17,279 bases of DNA from CAYQZD01 sp964421875 (GCA_964421875.1 CAYQZD010000079.1:1-17279); one strand, 5' to 3'; positions 4,715 to 13,726 are shown, numbered from the stretch's first letter. Made by a program: numbers and translations. Notes: generated by a model from the letters alone, not told the origin.

Positions 4715-7612
4715 ATGAAGTATATTACATTGTTGGTTGTTTTAGTTTTGCTTACATCAGTCTCTTTCGCCGAAGAACCACACCATCAATTGGTCAGGGT
4801 TTACATCCTCTACGACGGCCAGATTCCCCAACTGATGGAGCACGGACTGGACATCGTGAAAGTCCAGCCCGGAGAATATGTGGAGGTGGTAACCACCCAA
4901 ACTGAGCTGGAAGCTCTCATCCTTGAAGGTTTCAAGGTCAAAGTGATTATTCCCGATATGGAGAAATACTACAAGGAACAATACCTTTACGCAGAACCTA
5001 TGGGCGGCTTCCATACCTTCGATGAGATGATGGCGCTGCTTAATCAATACCACCAGCAGTACCCCAATCTCATCACAGCCCCCTATTCCATCGGGCAAAG
5101 CTGGGAAAATCGAGACCTCTGGGTAGTGAAAATCTCCGATAATCCTACTGTCGATGAGGACGAGCCCGAAGTCTGGTACGACGGTCTTACCCATGCCCGC
5201 GAACCTATCGGTATGCAACTCCTGCTGTACTTCATCGAACACCTCCTAAGCAACTACGGTACCGATACCACCGCAACCTACATCGTGGATAATCGCGAGC
5301 TGTTCCTCCTCCCCTGCGCTAATCCCGACGGCTATGTCTATAACCAGACCACCAATCCCAACGGCGGCGGAATGTGGCGTAAAAACCGCCGGGATAACGG
5401 AGGCGGAGAATACGGTGTCGACCTAAACCGCAATTACCCCTTCGACTGGGGCCACGACAACCAGGGTTCCTCAGGTAATCCCGGCAGCTCGACCTACCGC
5501 GGGCCTTCCCCCGCCTCGGAACCGGAAACCCAGGCGATTATCAACTACATTAACAACCGCCACATCGCCGTCTCACACAGCTACCATTCCTATGGTGATA
5601 TGGTTCTTCTACCATGGAGCGCCGACTATAACGGAGTGACTCCACACCATGCTGATTTTATGGCTATCGGCAACCAGTTCGCCGCCTGGAATGGATACAC
5701 AGTGGGCACAGCCTGGCAAATATTGTATAACGTCAACGGAGGCTCCATCGACTGGCACTACGGTCAGCAGGATGAGCACTACCGGATAATGGCTTTCTCC
5801 TGCGAAGTTGGTCCCAGTTTCTGGCCCGCCCAAGGCAGTATCACCGCACTCTGCCAGGAAAACCTTAACACAAACCTCCACTCCGCCTTAGTCGCTGACC
5901 AATATACCCAGCCCGCGCTGGAACTGGTTTACGCCGATATTGTGGTTGACGACAGCCTCGGAGGCAACGGCAACGGTTCCCCCGACCCCGGCGAAAACAT
6001 TGACCTCACAGTCATCATACGCAACGCGGGAAGCGACACCGCGGAAAACATCGCCGCCGTCATCAGCACCCTCGACCCCCGCGTCACCATCACCCAGGCC
6101 GCCTCAGCCTATCCAAACCTCTCCTCCTTCGAAGCGGGCGGGAACCTCATCCCTTATCAGATAAGCATCCCCGGAACATTTCCTATCGGCCACGAAATAC
6201 CGATGGATTTAGCGGTCAACGCAGCCGGTGGATACACTGACACCATCAGCTTCGGACTGATGGTCGGAGACCCCCTGTTCTCAGCCACAGGCCCCGACAA
6301 CTACGGTTACCTTGCCTACGACCAGAATGACGGACACCGTTTGGGAGACTACGAATGGATTGAAATCGACCCCGCTCACGGAGGCAGCGGAACCAACCTG
6401 AATTTTACCCAGGATGAGCAGACTTTCCAGGTCAACCTCCCCTTTACCTTCACCTACTACGGGCAGAACTACAATCAAATCTCGGTCTGTTCCAACGGAT
6501 GGGTCGCTATGGGAACCACCAACAGCACCGACTATTCCAACAGCCGCATCCCCGATTCCGACGGGCCTCCGGCAATGTTAGCGCCCTTCTGGGAAGACCT
6601 TTCACCCCAATACTCCGGCGGTGTGTTTACCTACTATGACGTTGCCAGCCGTCAGTTCATCGTGGAATACAGCCGCATCCGTCAATACCGGCCCACCACC
6701 GCCTATGAAACCTTCGAGGTCATCCTCTTCGACCCCGCCGCTTACCCCACCACCACCGGCGATGGATTGATTAAATTTCAGTTCCACACTATGAGCGACA
6801 TAACCTCCATCACCGTTGGCATCGAAAATCACCTCGAAAACGATGGACTGCAGATACTTTACAATGGGGATTACCATCCTAATGCTCACCCCATAGCCGA
6901 CAGCGCCGCCATCGTCTTCACCACCGGCGACTCCCTGCCCGCATTGACCGTGACTATGACTCCCCACAATCCGCCGATTATGGTCCCGGCCGGGGGAGGT
7001 TCCTTCAACTACGGCATCCTAATCACCAACAACTCCGCCCAGCCCGTGACCTTCGACGGCTGGATTGAAGCGATTCTGCCCAACGGCGGCGTCTATGGCC
7101 CCATCATTCTCCGGCAGGGACTGGCGTTGAACGCGGGTGGAACAGCATCGAGGGAATTGACTCAAGTAGTGCCAGGTGTCGCGCCGATGGGGACTTACAC
7201 CTACTGCGCCAAAGTGGGTGATTATCCCGCCAATGTGGTGGGCGAATCCTCCTTCAATTTCACCAAATTAGGACTTGACGCCGCCGCCGGAGGGGAATGG
7301 GAACTGTTCGGCTTTTTCGACCAAGTCCAAACCACCGCCAATCTCCCGATGGAGTATTCGCTGGAGCAGAACCGCCCCAACCCCTTCAACGCGGAAACCC
7401 TTATCCGCTTCGCCCTGCCCCAAGCAGGAAAAGTCAGCCTCAAGGTGTATAACATCGAGGGGCGCGAAGTCGCAACTCTGGTTCAGGGAGTAGTTAGCGC
7501 AGGCTACCACAGGGTGAACTGGAACGCCGCCTCGGAATCCAGCGGAGTATATTTCTTCGTCCTGAAAACCAACGGATTCAGCCAGACGAAGAAATGCGTT
7601 TTAATAAAATAA
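4715..7612 (+). CDS. Secreted M14 zinc carboxypeptidase with T9SS sorting domain
   Basis: A 965-residue secreted metallopeptidase. A Sec signal peptide covers residues 1-19 (cleavage near SFA/EE), then a propeptide-like stretch to about 100, then the M14 catalytic domain at about 105-395. Zinc ligands are His160 and Glu163 (HARE) and His291 (HSYGDMVLLPW); substrate-binding NRN is at 238-240; the probable catalytic acid is Glu364 in FSCEVGPSFWP. All key residues are present, so an active enzyme trimming C-terminal residues from peptides is expected. Beta-rich accessory modules follow: a CARDB-like domain (about 405-515), a domain with SVCSNGWVAMG (about 540-700) and an Ig-like domain (about 720-840). 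The last 85 residues (881-965), with NPFNAET, GREVATL, SSGVYFFVLK and QTKK, form the T9SS type A sorting domain, normally removed on export through the outer membrane. It is probably a single-gene transcript, ending at the terminator at 7696. Confidence 0.93.
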   Translation: MKYITLLVVLVLLTSVSFAEEPHHQLVRVYILYDGQIPQLMEHGLDIVKVQPGEYVEVVTTQTELEALILEGFKVKVIIPDMEKYYKEQYLYAEPMGGFHTFDEMMALLNQYHQQYPNLITAPYSIGQSWENRDLWVVKISDNPTVDEDEPEVWYDGLTHAREPIGMQLLLYFIEHLLSNYGTDTTATYIVDNRELFLLPCANPDGYVYNQTTNPNGGGMWRKNRRDNGGGEYGVDLNRNYPFDWGHDNQGSSGNPGSSTYRGPSPASEPETQAIINYINNRHIAVSHSYHSYGDMVLLPWSADYNGVTPHHADFMAIGNQFAAWNGYTVGTAWQILYNVNGGSIDWHYGQQDEHYRIMAFSCEVGPSFWPAQGSITALCQENLNTNLHSALVADQYTQPALELVYADIVVDDSLGGNGNGSPDPGENIDLTVIIRNAGSDTAENIAAVISTLDPRVTITQAASAYPNLSSFEAGGNLIPYQISIPGTFPIGHEIPMDLAVNAAGGYTDTISFGLMVGDPLFSATGPDNYGYLAYDQNDGHRLGDYEWIEIDPAHGGSGTNLNFTQDEQTFQVNLPFTFTYYGQNYNQISVCSNGWVAMGTTNSTDYSNSRIPDSDGPPAMLAPFWEDLSPQYSGGVFTYYDVASRQFIVEYSRIRQYRPTTAYETFEVILFDPAAYPTTTGDGLIKFQFHTMSDITSITVGIENHLENDGLQILYNGDYHPNAHPIADSAAIVFTTGDSLPALTVTMTPHNPPIMVPAGGGSFNYGILITNNSAQPVTFDGWIEAILPNGGVYGPIILRQGLALNAGGTASRELTQVVPGVAPMGTYTYCAKVGDYPANVVGESSFNFTKLGLDAAAGGEWELFGFFDQVQTTANLPMEYSLEQNRPNPFNAETLIRFALPQAGKVSLKVYNIEGREVATLVQGVVSAGYHRVNWNAASESSGVYFFVLKTNGFSQTKKCVLIK

Positions 7613-7695
7613 GCCGGCAGGGATGATATTCACCGCGGCTTTGGTCGACAAAGAACGAAAATATTACGGCTTGCGAAGTGCGCCGCCGCTGTTTT

Positions 7696-7725
7696 TAAAA
7701 AAAGCCCCGTCAAGGGGCTTTTTTT
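7696..7725 (+). terminator. Rho-independent terminator after the M14 peptidase gene
   Basis: A GCCCC (7704-7708) / GGGGC (7714-7718) stem with loop GTCAA is extended by a run of A on the left and seven T on the right. It is a strong hairpin followed by a T-run, about 85 bases after the peptidase stop, and separates that gene from the receptor operon. Confidence 0.9.
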
Positions 7726-7942
7726 ATGGAAATAAGTGTGTAATTCCTTGAGTTCTTGGGGGAACAAAGTCCGCTTAAATGCCGTTTACTTGAAATACGC
7801 TCTTTTTTTGTTCCGGTGGAACTATGAAGACATATTGAGAACAAGCAAAGTGTCTCACATCACTCGCTTTGTAAATGAAGGCGCCTATCTTAAACACTTC
7901 TTGATGTCGCCTAAACTATCAAATATTAGTTATACTGCAATT

Positions 7943-7947
7943 AGAGG
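7943..7947 (+). promoter_or_regulatory. Shine-Dalgarno AGAGG deciding the receptor start
   Basis: AGAGG lies seven bases before the ATG at 7955. It supports this start over a GTG at 7736 that would add 73 residues ahead of the signal peptide. Confidence 0.65.
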
Positions 7948-7954
7948 AATCCTT

Positions 7955-10246
7955 ATGCCTAAAGCTATGTTCTGCGCGATTGTGATTATCTGCTTCATTA
8001 TGGGGGCGGCGTTTGCGCAGAGTGAATCAGGGGTGATTCGAGGCTTCATTGTGGACGGCACCAGCGATGAAGTCCTGCCGGGGGCGAGTGTGGTGGTAGC
8101 GGGGATGCCCCGGGGCGCCGCCGCTAACCTCGACGGCTACTTTGTCATCGACAACCTCCGCCCCGCGGTCTACAACCTGGAAGTCTCCTACCTGGGGTAC
8201 CACATTAAGCAGGAGCAGGTGGTTGTGACCCCGGTATTGATGGACCCCATCAAAATCGAGCTTATCCCCAAGGGGATAGAACTCGAGGAAGTCACCGTTT
8301 ATGTGGAGGAGAAGGACGAAGAGAAAATCCGGATGAGCCCCACCGTCTCCACCGTCCCGGTCCAGGTCACCACCCTCCGCAGGCTGCCCTCGCTGGGGGC
8401 GGAAATGGACGTGCTGAGGACGATGCAGATGGTTCCCGGTGTCAAAGCCTCCTCCGACATCAACAGCGCCCTCTATGTCCGCGGCGGCAGTCCCGACCAA
8501 ACCCTGATTCTGATGGACCATAATCCGGTTTACAATCCCTCGCATTTGTTCGGCCTCTTCAGCACCTTCAACGCCGACGCGGTCAAGCGCATAGAACTGA
8601 TGAAGGGGGGATTCCCCGCGGAATACGGAGGACGCTCCGGCAGTGTGCTGGAGGTTATCACCAACGAGGGCAACCGCAAGGAGATGGAGGGGATGTTCTC
8701 CCTGGGAATCGTCTCCGCCCGAGCCGCGCTCGAAGGTCCTTTGCCCCAAAAGAAGGGCTCATACGCCGCCTCCTTCCGCCGTACCTATTTCGACCCGCTG
8801 CTGGCGGCGCTGCGCAAAGCGACCGGCGATGATTACCCCGATTATTATTTCTATGACGGCAACGGCAAGCTGAATTACGATATCTCCAACAAAACAACAT
8901 TGTCCATCGCAGGGTACTGGGGCAACGATAAAATGCTTGTCGAAACGGGTCCGGAAGACAACCGATCGGAATTCGGACTGGAATGGGGCAACCGCACTTT
9001 GACCACCAGGCTGAGACACGTGCTCAGCCGGAACCTGTTCCTCTCGGTGGGCGCCGCGGTCAGCAACTATCAATCTACCTGGTATTTCGAAAATTCCGGG
9101 GTGAAATTGGAGGATTCCATCGACCGGCTCTACGATTATTCCGGGAAGGTGGACCTGGAATATATGGGAGGACTCAAACACCGCATCAAAGCCGGGCTCT
9201 GGGTAAGCAGATACCGCTTGACTCTAAGGGTGCGGGAGAATGAAGTCCCCTTTGTGGACATCGATCCCAGGGTTCATAACTACTCTTTCTACCTCCAGGA
9301 TTCCTGGAGAATTTCCCCGCTGTTCGAATTAAGACCGGGGATGAGGTTCTACTACCACGACGCGGGTGATTACTTGAAGGTTGACCCCCGCCTGGCGCTG
9401 GTGTATTATTACGACCGGAACCAGCGCTTTAAAATCGCCGGAGGGCGCTACAGTCAGTTCATTCACGTGATTAGTTTCGGCGAAGGGTTCAGCAGTTTCG
9501 ACATCTGGACTCCGGTGGACGAATCCATCGACCCCTCATATTCCGACCAAATAGTGCTGGGATATGAATGGGAACCCAAGGAGGACCTGGAATTCACCTG
9601 CGAAACCTACTACACCGATATGCATAATGTGGCGAATTTCGATTACCTGGCGGACCGCTCCGATGAGGCAGCCGACGCTTTTGTGCTGGGGAAAGGATAC
9701 GCTTACGGCGCGGAATGGATGCTGCGCAAAACCAACGGACGGCTTTCAGGCTGGCTGGGGTATTCACTCTCCTGGACCAAACGGCAGTACACCGATACTT
9801 TCGTCAATCGCGGGAACTGGTATTACCCCAAATGGGACCGCCGCCATGACTTCATTATCGTCGGATATTATGAATTGAACAAGCGGTGGGATTTGTCCGG
9901 TTCCTGGCGTTACAACACCGGACAGAGTTTCACCCAGCCCATCGGGGTGACCACCTACAGGTTTGCGGACGTCCCCCTGGATTATGAGGGTAACGATGGA
10001 CGGGCGATACTCAACGGCGCCAAGAATAACTACCGCTTCCCCGCCGACCACCGCCTGGATCTTACCTCCAGTTACAAGCATAAGTTTTTCGGTTATGACG
10101 CCCGCCTGAATTTCAGCGTTTATAACGTTTATAGCCGAAGAAGTTATTGGGGACGCTGGGCTGACACCTCGGAAAATCCGGTGAAAGTCCAGGACTTAAA
10201 ACTTCTCCCCATCCTCCCTATGTTTAGTTATGAAGTGAGGTTCTAA
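7955..10246 (+). CDS. TonB-dependent outer-membrane receptor with carboxypeptidase-regulatory-like N-domain
   Basis: A 763-residue TonB-dependent receptor. A signal peptide (1-21, cleavage after AFA) is followed by a CarboxypepD_reg-like beta-sandwich (about 26-105; PGASVVVAGM, NLDGYFVIDNL, YNLEVSYLGY). The plug domain (about 145-260) contains ALYVRGGSPDQTLILMDHNPV and GGFPAEYGGRSGSVLEV, then a 22-strand-type beta barrel runs to the last residue, Phe, the usual barrel terminus. It has the SusC-like layout but is shorter than typical SusC proteins (about 1000 residues). Such receptors import nutrients too large for porins, driven by TonB and the proton gradient. The next gene, a DUF4249-like lipoprotein, overlaps its stop by one base, so the two are translationally coupled and probably form one complex. 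The substrate is not readable; peptides from the upstream peptidase are a guess from position. The start is set by AGAGG and the signal peptide. Confidence 0.92.
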   Translation: MPKAMFCAIVIICFIMGAAFAQSESGVIRGFIVDGTSDEVLPGASVVVAGMPRGAAANLDGYFVIDNLRPAVYNLEVSYLGYHIKQEQVVVTPVLMDPIKIELIPKGIELEEVTVYVEEKDEEKIRMSPTVSTVPVQVTTLRRLPSLGAEMDVLRTMQMVPGVKASSDINSALYVRGGSPDQTLILMDHNPVYNPSHLFGLFSTFNADAVKRIELMKGGFPAEYGGRSGSVLEVITNEGNRKEMEGMFSLGIVSARAALEGPLPQKKGSYAASFRRTYFDPLLAALRKATGDDYPDYYFYDGNGKLNYDISNKTTLSIAGYWGNDKMLVETGPEDNRSEFGLEWGNRTLTTRLRHVLSRNLFLSVGAAVSNYQSTWYFENSGVKLEDSIDRLYDYSGKVDLEYMGGLKHRIKAGLWVSRYRLTLRVRENEVPFVDIDPRVHNYSFYLQDSWRISPLFELRPGMRFYYHDAGDYLKVDPRLALVYYYDRNQRFKIAGGRYSQFIHVISFGEGFSSFDIWTPVDESIDPSYSDQIVLGYEWEPKEDLEFTCETYYTDMHNVANFDYLADRSDEAADAFVLGKGYAYGAEWMLRKTNGRLSGWLGYSLSWTKRQYTDTFVNRGNWYYPKWDRRHDFIIVGYYELNKRWDLSGSWRYNTGQSFTQPIGVTTYRFADVPLDYEGNDGRAILNGAKNNYRFPADHRLDLTSSYKHKFFGYDARLNFSVYNVYSRRSYWGRWADTSENPVKVQDLKLLPILPMFSYEVRF

Positions 10247-11169
10247 TGTTGAAAATAAAGAATACAATGAAACGATGCCCCGCAATGGTCTGGCTCGCAG
10301 CGTTACTCGCCGCGTGGCTGTTTCTGTTTTCCGGCTGCGAAGAGAATCCCACCGAAATCGAGGATTACGACCCTCAGCCCAAGCTAACCGCATACTTGTA
10401 CAACGGCATTCCGGTCGAAGAGGTGATTCTGGAGCGGATTGCGTCGCTTTACAGCTATTACGATCCTGCCGACCACTACATCGCTGATGCGGAAATTATC
10501 CTCTTTCCCCTGGATAATCCCAGTCCCGGCGACACGCTCTTTTTCGTCGACAGCACCGCCACACGCGGAGTTTACCTTCCCGCGCCCGGTCAAGCCGATC
10601 TGATTCCCCAGGGAGGGGCGCGATACAGGATTGAGGCGCGTAAGCCCAGCGAAAACCTGTACCTCTGGGCGGAAACCGTGGTCCCGGACACCTTCACTCT
10701 GGCGGTGAACGACACTGTAATCCTTACCAAGGACACCAATCCAGACACCTTCCTGGGGACCTACAGTTGGAATTCTCCCACGATACATTTTGATTGGAGC
10801 AAGTCCGATTCCACCGGCTGCTATGTCTTCAACGCGATTTGCATGGAGGAGGATACATTGATCCACCTCGATCCCGATTTCGAGCTTGACGATGATGAGG
10901 ATCCGGATTATGTATCTCAGCACAGCCTGAACATTCTGATGGATTATGTATTTTCGATGGACGCACTCTGGATTTATTTCAGTTGGGTGGGGTCGCATCG
11001 GATAGTTTTTCAAGCCTGCAGTCCGGATTACCGGGAATATCTGTTTTCGATTTTTCGGGTTCAGCAGGGGATGATGGAGGATGTCATTTATAATGTCCAC
11101 GGCGGTTTAGGGGTGTTTGCCGGATTTTGCCGGGTAAGTTTCACGATGGAGATGGAACGGGTGCAGTGA
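10246..11169 (+). CDS. DUF4249-like surface lipoprotein, receptor partner
   Basis: A 307-residue lipoprotein. A charged N-terminus and hydrophobic segment end at the lipobox FSGC, so Cys31 should be lipidated. The following EENPTE is acidic, like the lipoprotein export signals that send Bacteroidota lipoproteins to the cell surface. The mature part is beta-rich, with PKLTAYLYNGIPVEEVILER, then IADAEIILFPLDNP and RYRIEARKPSENLYLWAETVVP. That order (short carrier, an early A.V.L strand, Y.L.V sandwich) is like DUF4249 proteins, which are commonly encoded next to TonB-dependent receptors. The ATG shares one base with the receptor's TAA stop, a sign of coupled translation. A second in-frame ATG at residue 8 is possible. 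Likely role: outer-membrane accessory or ligand-capturing partner of the receptor. Ends just before a terminator. Confidence 0.78.
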   Translation: MLKIKNTMKRCPAMVWLAALLAAWLFLFSGCEENPTEIEDYDPQPKLTAYLYNGIPVEEVILERIASLYSYYDPADHYIADAEIILFPLDNPSPGDTLFFVDSTATRGVYLPAPGQADLIPQGGARYRIEARKPSENLYLWAETVVPDTFTLAVNDTVILTKDTNPDTFLGTYSWNSPTIHFDWSKSDSTGCYVFNAICMEEDTLIHLDPDFELDDDEDPDYVSQHSLNILMDYVFSMDALWIYFSWVGSHRIVFQACSPDYREYLFSIFRVQQGMMEDVIYNVHGGLGVFAGFCRVSFTMEMERVQ

Positions 11170-11193
11170 GGGATGGCTATAGGTGTTTCGAGG

Positions 11194-11226
11194 AAAAAGC
11201 CCCGGTAATAGTGCCGGGGTTTTTTA
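11194..11226. terminator. Terminator between convergent genes
   Basis: A CCCCGG (11200-11205) / CCGGGG (11214-11219) stem is flanked by five A before and six to seven T after. The symmetry lets it serve both the lipoprotein gene (+) and lptG (-), whose stops are only 88 bases apart. Confidence 0.88.
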
Positions 11227-11257
11227 TTGCGGAATAGGCGAACGAGAACTTTACGGA

Positions 11258-12337
11258 CTATTTTCTCACCTTCAGCACCGCTATTATCCCCAGAATCCCG
11301 AACAGGATATGCCCCGCCCAGGCGGAGAGGAAGGGAGTAATCAGCCCTTTATACCCCAGCACTTTGGTCGATTGCGTGGTACCGAAGTAGAGAAACGCCA
11401 CCAGCAGAGAAATCCCGAATCCCACCATCAGTCCCGACCTGCGTTTGACCACAGCGATGGGCACACCGAAAATCACGATGATAAAACTGGCGAAGGGGGT
11501 GGCAAGCTTGTTCTCCAGCTCCACCCTCCAGCGCAGGGCGTTGGCGCCGGTGGATACCAGGCGATTCACATGGTCACGCAGTTCCCAATAGTTCATCTCC
11601 TCCGGTTTGTGCTGGATTTTAGCCAAATCCTCCGGGGTAAACTTCAGCTCCCGCCATTCCATTGCGGCTTCACTCAATATCTTCACCGAATCTCCGATGA
11701 ATTCCCGCTTCACCGCATTGTATAGTGTCCAATGATTCTTCTTAAAGAACATAGTCTTGGCGTCAACTCGCGCGTACAGCCTGTCATTTTCGACTTCCAT
11801 AATGTTAATATTGTGCGCGGTGAGGGTTTCGCTGTTAAAATGTCCGATATGGACGATGCGGCCTTTACCCTCGACAAAGTAAATCCTGCCTTGGCGGGCG
11901 ACGCTGGTTTTGGGGATTTTTTTTACCTGGATGCGGTAGATGTCCATCCTCTCCTTGTTGAAATAGGGCACCAGGGTTTCTCCGAATCCCAGTGAAAGCA
12001 GGCTGATGATGAAAGCTGGCCCCGCCACAACCAACAATATCCGGTAGGCGCTGACCCCGTTGGCTTTGAGGGCGGTGATTTCGTTGGCGGCGGACATCGA
12101 CCCCAGGGAGAACAGCACGGCGAGCAGCATTGTTACCGGGAGGATGAGGTAGATAATATAGGGGATGAAATAGAGGTAATAATAGATGATGAATTTCCAG
12201 GCGACATTGCTGTCGATGAACTTGTCCAGGTGTTCTATCAAATCCACGCAGAGGAATATCACCATCCCGGCTGCGACCACGAAGCAAAGAATACCGATAA
12301 GTTTACGCAGAATGTATATGTCTATGATTTTAAACAT
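11258..12337 (-). CDS. lptG: LPS export ABC permease LptG-like (YjgP/YjgQ family)
   Basis: A 359-residue inner-membrane permease of the YjgP/YjgQ family. LptF and LptG together with the LptB ATPase extract lipopolysaccharide from the inner membrane and pass it to LptC and the periplasmic bridge. Membrane helices are visible near residues 15-35, 45-75 and 95-120, then a soluble beta-jellyroll region of about 130 residues (WTLYNAVKREFIGDSV and similar), then three C-terminal helices. The conserved cytoplasmic loop SMSAANEITALKANGVSAYRIL matches the family (shown here split: SMSAANEITALK, then ANGVSAYRIL). The start chosen, MFKIIDIYILRKL, overlaps the upstream stop by eight bases; an ATG at 12352 with a close GAGG is an alternative. 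The upstream frame to 12406 is dismissed as it runs inside lptF. Second gene of a two-gene operon. Assignment as LptG rather than LptF rests on gene order and the N-terminal match. Confidence 0.88.
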   Translation of the reverse strand: MFKIIDIYILRKLIGILCFVVAAGMVIFLCVDLIEHLDKFIDSNVAWKFIIYYYLYFIPYIIYLILPVTMLLAVLFSLGSMSAANEITALKANGVSAYRILLVVAGPAFIISLLSLGFGETLVPYFNKERMDIYRIQVKKIPKTSVARQGRIYFVEGKGRIVHIGHFNSETLTAHNINIMEVENDRLYARVDAKTMFFKKNHWTLYNAVKREFIGDSVKILSEAAMEWRELKFTPEDLAKIQHKPEEMNYWELRDHVNRLVSTGANALRWRVELENKLATPFASFIIVIFGVPIAVVKRRSGLMVGFGISLLVAFLYFGTTQSTKVLGYKGLITPFLSAWAGHILFGILGIIAVLKVRK

Positions 12338-13526
12338 CTTCTGATTCGTCATTTCCTCTGCGCCATTTTCTGGGAATGAATTTTTGCAGGGCGCCGGAAT
12401 CCGCAAAGGAATATCCCCGCAGGTTGCGTATTATCAGCGCCACGCCGAAAGCTGTCACTATAATGTTAGGCGACCACATCCCCACCCAGGGAGCGATGAT
12501 TCTCCGGTCAGCTAAGTCTTCGCCGCTGATTAATCCTATCCAGTAGAGCAGGAAGAAGAAGACCGCCAGCCCTCCCGATACGGCTAATCCCCCGGCGCGG
12601 AACATTATCCCCATCGGAACGCCAACAAGAGTGAAAACCGCGCAGGCGGCGGGGATGGAGTACTTTTTATGAATTTCCACCAGGTAGGCGTTGATGCGGC
12701 GCTGGTTGGGTTTCTTCTCAGCGCGCAGGCGCTTTACCATCGCCATCATCTGCCCCGACGACAGTTCCCGGTCGCTGCGGAAAGAGCTTTCCCGGCGCTC
12801 CAGCATCATATTGGGGGCGGGAAAGCGGAAAAGACTGACCTTGAAGCGGGTCTCCTGGTAATTGGAGGGGTCGGCTCGTTCAAGCTGGTGGATGGCTCCG
12901 TCGTAGAGGGTCATAATGAAGGCTTCGTCCCGGTCGCTGAATTCCAGCTTGCCCCGTTTAGCGATGATGGTGGTCTGGCGCTCGCGGTCGCTCTCGTCGT
13001 ATATCAACACCTCCTCCAAGGTGGAGTTTATTTGGTCGATTTTGGAGGCTTTCAGCACGACATCTGGCACATCGAACATAAAGACCCCCTCCTGGAGGTT
13101 CATGGTGGGCTTTTTACGGGAGATGTCGGCGGAGAGGACGCGGGAGCGGTGGTTGAATTCGGGCAGGATTCGGTCGCTGAAATAGAAGAGCAACCCTCCG
13201 ACAATCAATCCGAATATTAGCGCGGGCCGGAGGAGGTATCCTATCCCCACCCCTCCGGCTTTCAAAGCGGTGACTTCATTATCCGCAGACATCCGGCCGA
13301 AAGCCATCAAGGTGGCGATTAAAACCGCCATCGGCGCCGCCAGGGCGATTATCCAAGCCAGGTTGAGGAAGAAAAATTCCAGTATGACCGTAGTTTCCAG
13401 TCCGCGCCCCGCGATTTTCCCTAACATCTGGAACACCAGATTCAGGATGAAAATCAGCACTATGAGGCAGAGGCTGAGGATGAAGGGCACGGTCATTTCG
13501 CGCCATATGTAGCGGGAGAAAATCAT
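12330..13526 (-). CDS. lptF: LPS export ABC permease LptF-like (YjgP/YjgQ family)
   Basis: A 398-residue permease of the YjgP/YjgQ family, the partner of the LptG-like protein downstream. The N-terminus MIFSRYIWREM is typical of LptF, followed by helices at about 12-35, 50-80 and 100-125. The coupling loop FGRMSADNEVTALKAGGVG is conserved, then a periplasmic jellyroll domain (about 130-270) and three C-terminal helices (about 290-375). The C-terminal tail is basic and then acidic (RKWRRGNDESEDV), and its last codons overlap the lptG start. No Shine-Dalgarno is seen before the ATG, which is unusual among the genes here. Members act in the inner membrane with LptB, which is not in this window. 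Presence of the pair shows an LPS-type outer membrane. Confidence 0.9.
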   Translation of the reverse strand: MIFSRYIWREMTVPFILSLCLIVLIFILNLVFQMLGKIAGRGLETTVILEFFFLNLAWIIALAAPMAVLIATLMAFGRMSADNEVTALKAGGVGIGYLLRPALIFGLIVGGLLFYFSDRILPEFNHRSRVLSADISRKKPTMNLQEGVFMFDVPDVVLKASKIDQINSTLEEVLIYDESDRERQTTIIAKRGKLEFSDRDEAFIMTLYDGAIHQLERADPSNYQETRFKVSLFRFPAPNMMLERRESSFRSDRELSSGQMMAMVKRLRAEKKPNQRRINAYLVEIHKKYSIPAACAVFTLVGVPMGIMFRAGGLAVSGGLAVFFFLLYWIGLISGEDLADRRIIAPWVGMWSPNIIVTAFGVALIIRNLRGYSFADSGALQKFIPRKWRRGNDESEDV

Positions 13527-13596
13527 TATCGGTCAATGGTCATTGACAGTTGGGATAAAACCTCGGTGGTCTGCAACGCACTATAATCGTGTTCAG

Positions 13597-13622
13597 GTGT
13601 ACAAGTGGGCAAGTGTACAAGT
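13597..13622. repeat. Direct repeat GTGTACAAGT x2 upstream of lptF
   Basis: Identical 10-base copies at 13597-13606 and 13613-13622, 16 bases start to start, with a further CAAGTG between them. They lie in the presumed leader of lptF. They could be paired binding sites for a regulator or simple slippage. Confidence 0.5.
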
Positions 13623-13697
13623 CCGCGCGGGAATACCCCCGCTCAGGAGGAATCATCGACCTGATGACTTTCATACTTGTAAACTTACTTTCAGATA

Positions 13698-13726
13698 AAT
13701 ATAAGATAAAAAGAGGGGGAATGCAA
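13698..13726 (-). promoter_or_regulatory. Candidate promoter for lptF-lptG
   Basis: Read on the minus strand: TTGCAT at 13726-13721, a 17-base spacer, and TATATT at 13703-13698. The -10 box matches 5/6, the -35 only 3/6. It would give a leader of about 165 bases before the lptF ATG, containing the GTGTACAAGT pair. Confidence 0.35.

Larger units (their letters stand above)
7613..7954. other. Spacer: terminator plus AT-rich receptor leader
   Basis: About 340 bases without a convincing gene. The first part holds the terminator at 7696-7725. The rest is the leader of the receptor gene; its frame stays open back to 7736, but the residues are unlike the family and precede the signal peptide. A weak promoter candidate is TTGATG (7901-7906), 17 bases, TATTAG (7924-7929). 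An inverted pair GGAACAAA (7761-7768) and TTTGTTCC (near 7807-7814) is visible, of unknown meaning. Confidence 0.45.

Noticed and set aside
7736..7954. 73-codon N-terminal extension of the receptor
   Set aside because: It precedes a clean signal peptide that has its own AGAGG site, so it is leader sequence.
12669..13220. Long plus-strand frame opposite lptF
   Set aside because: It is a shadow of a clearly real membrane-protein gene; GC-rich antisense frames stay open by chance.
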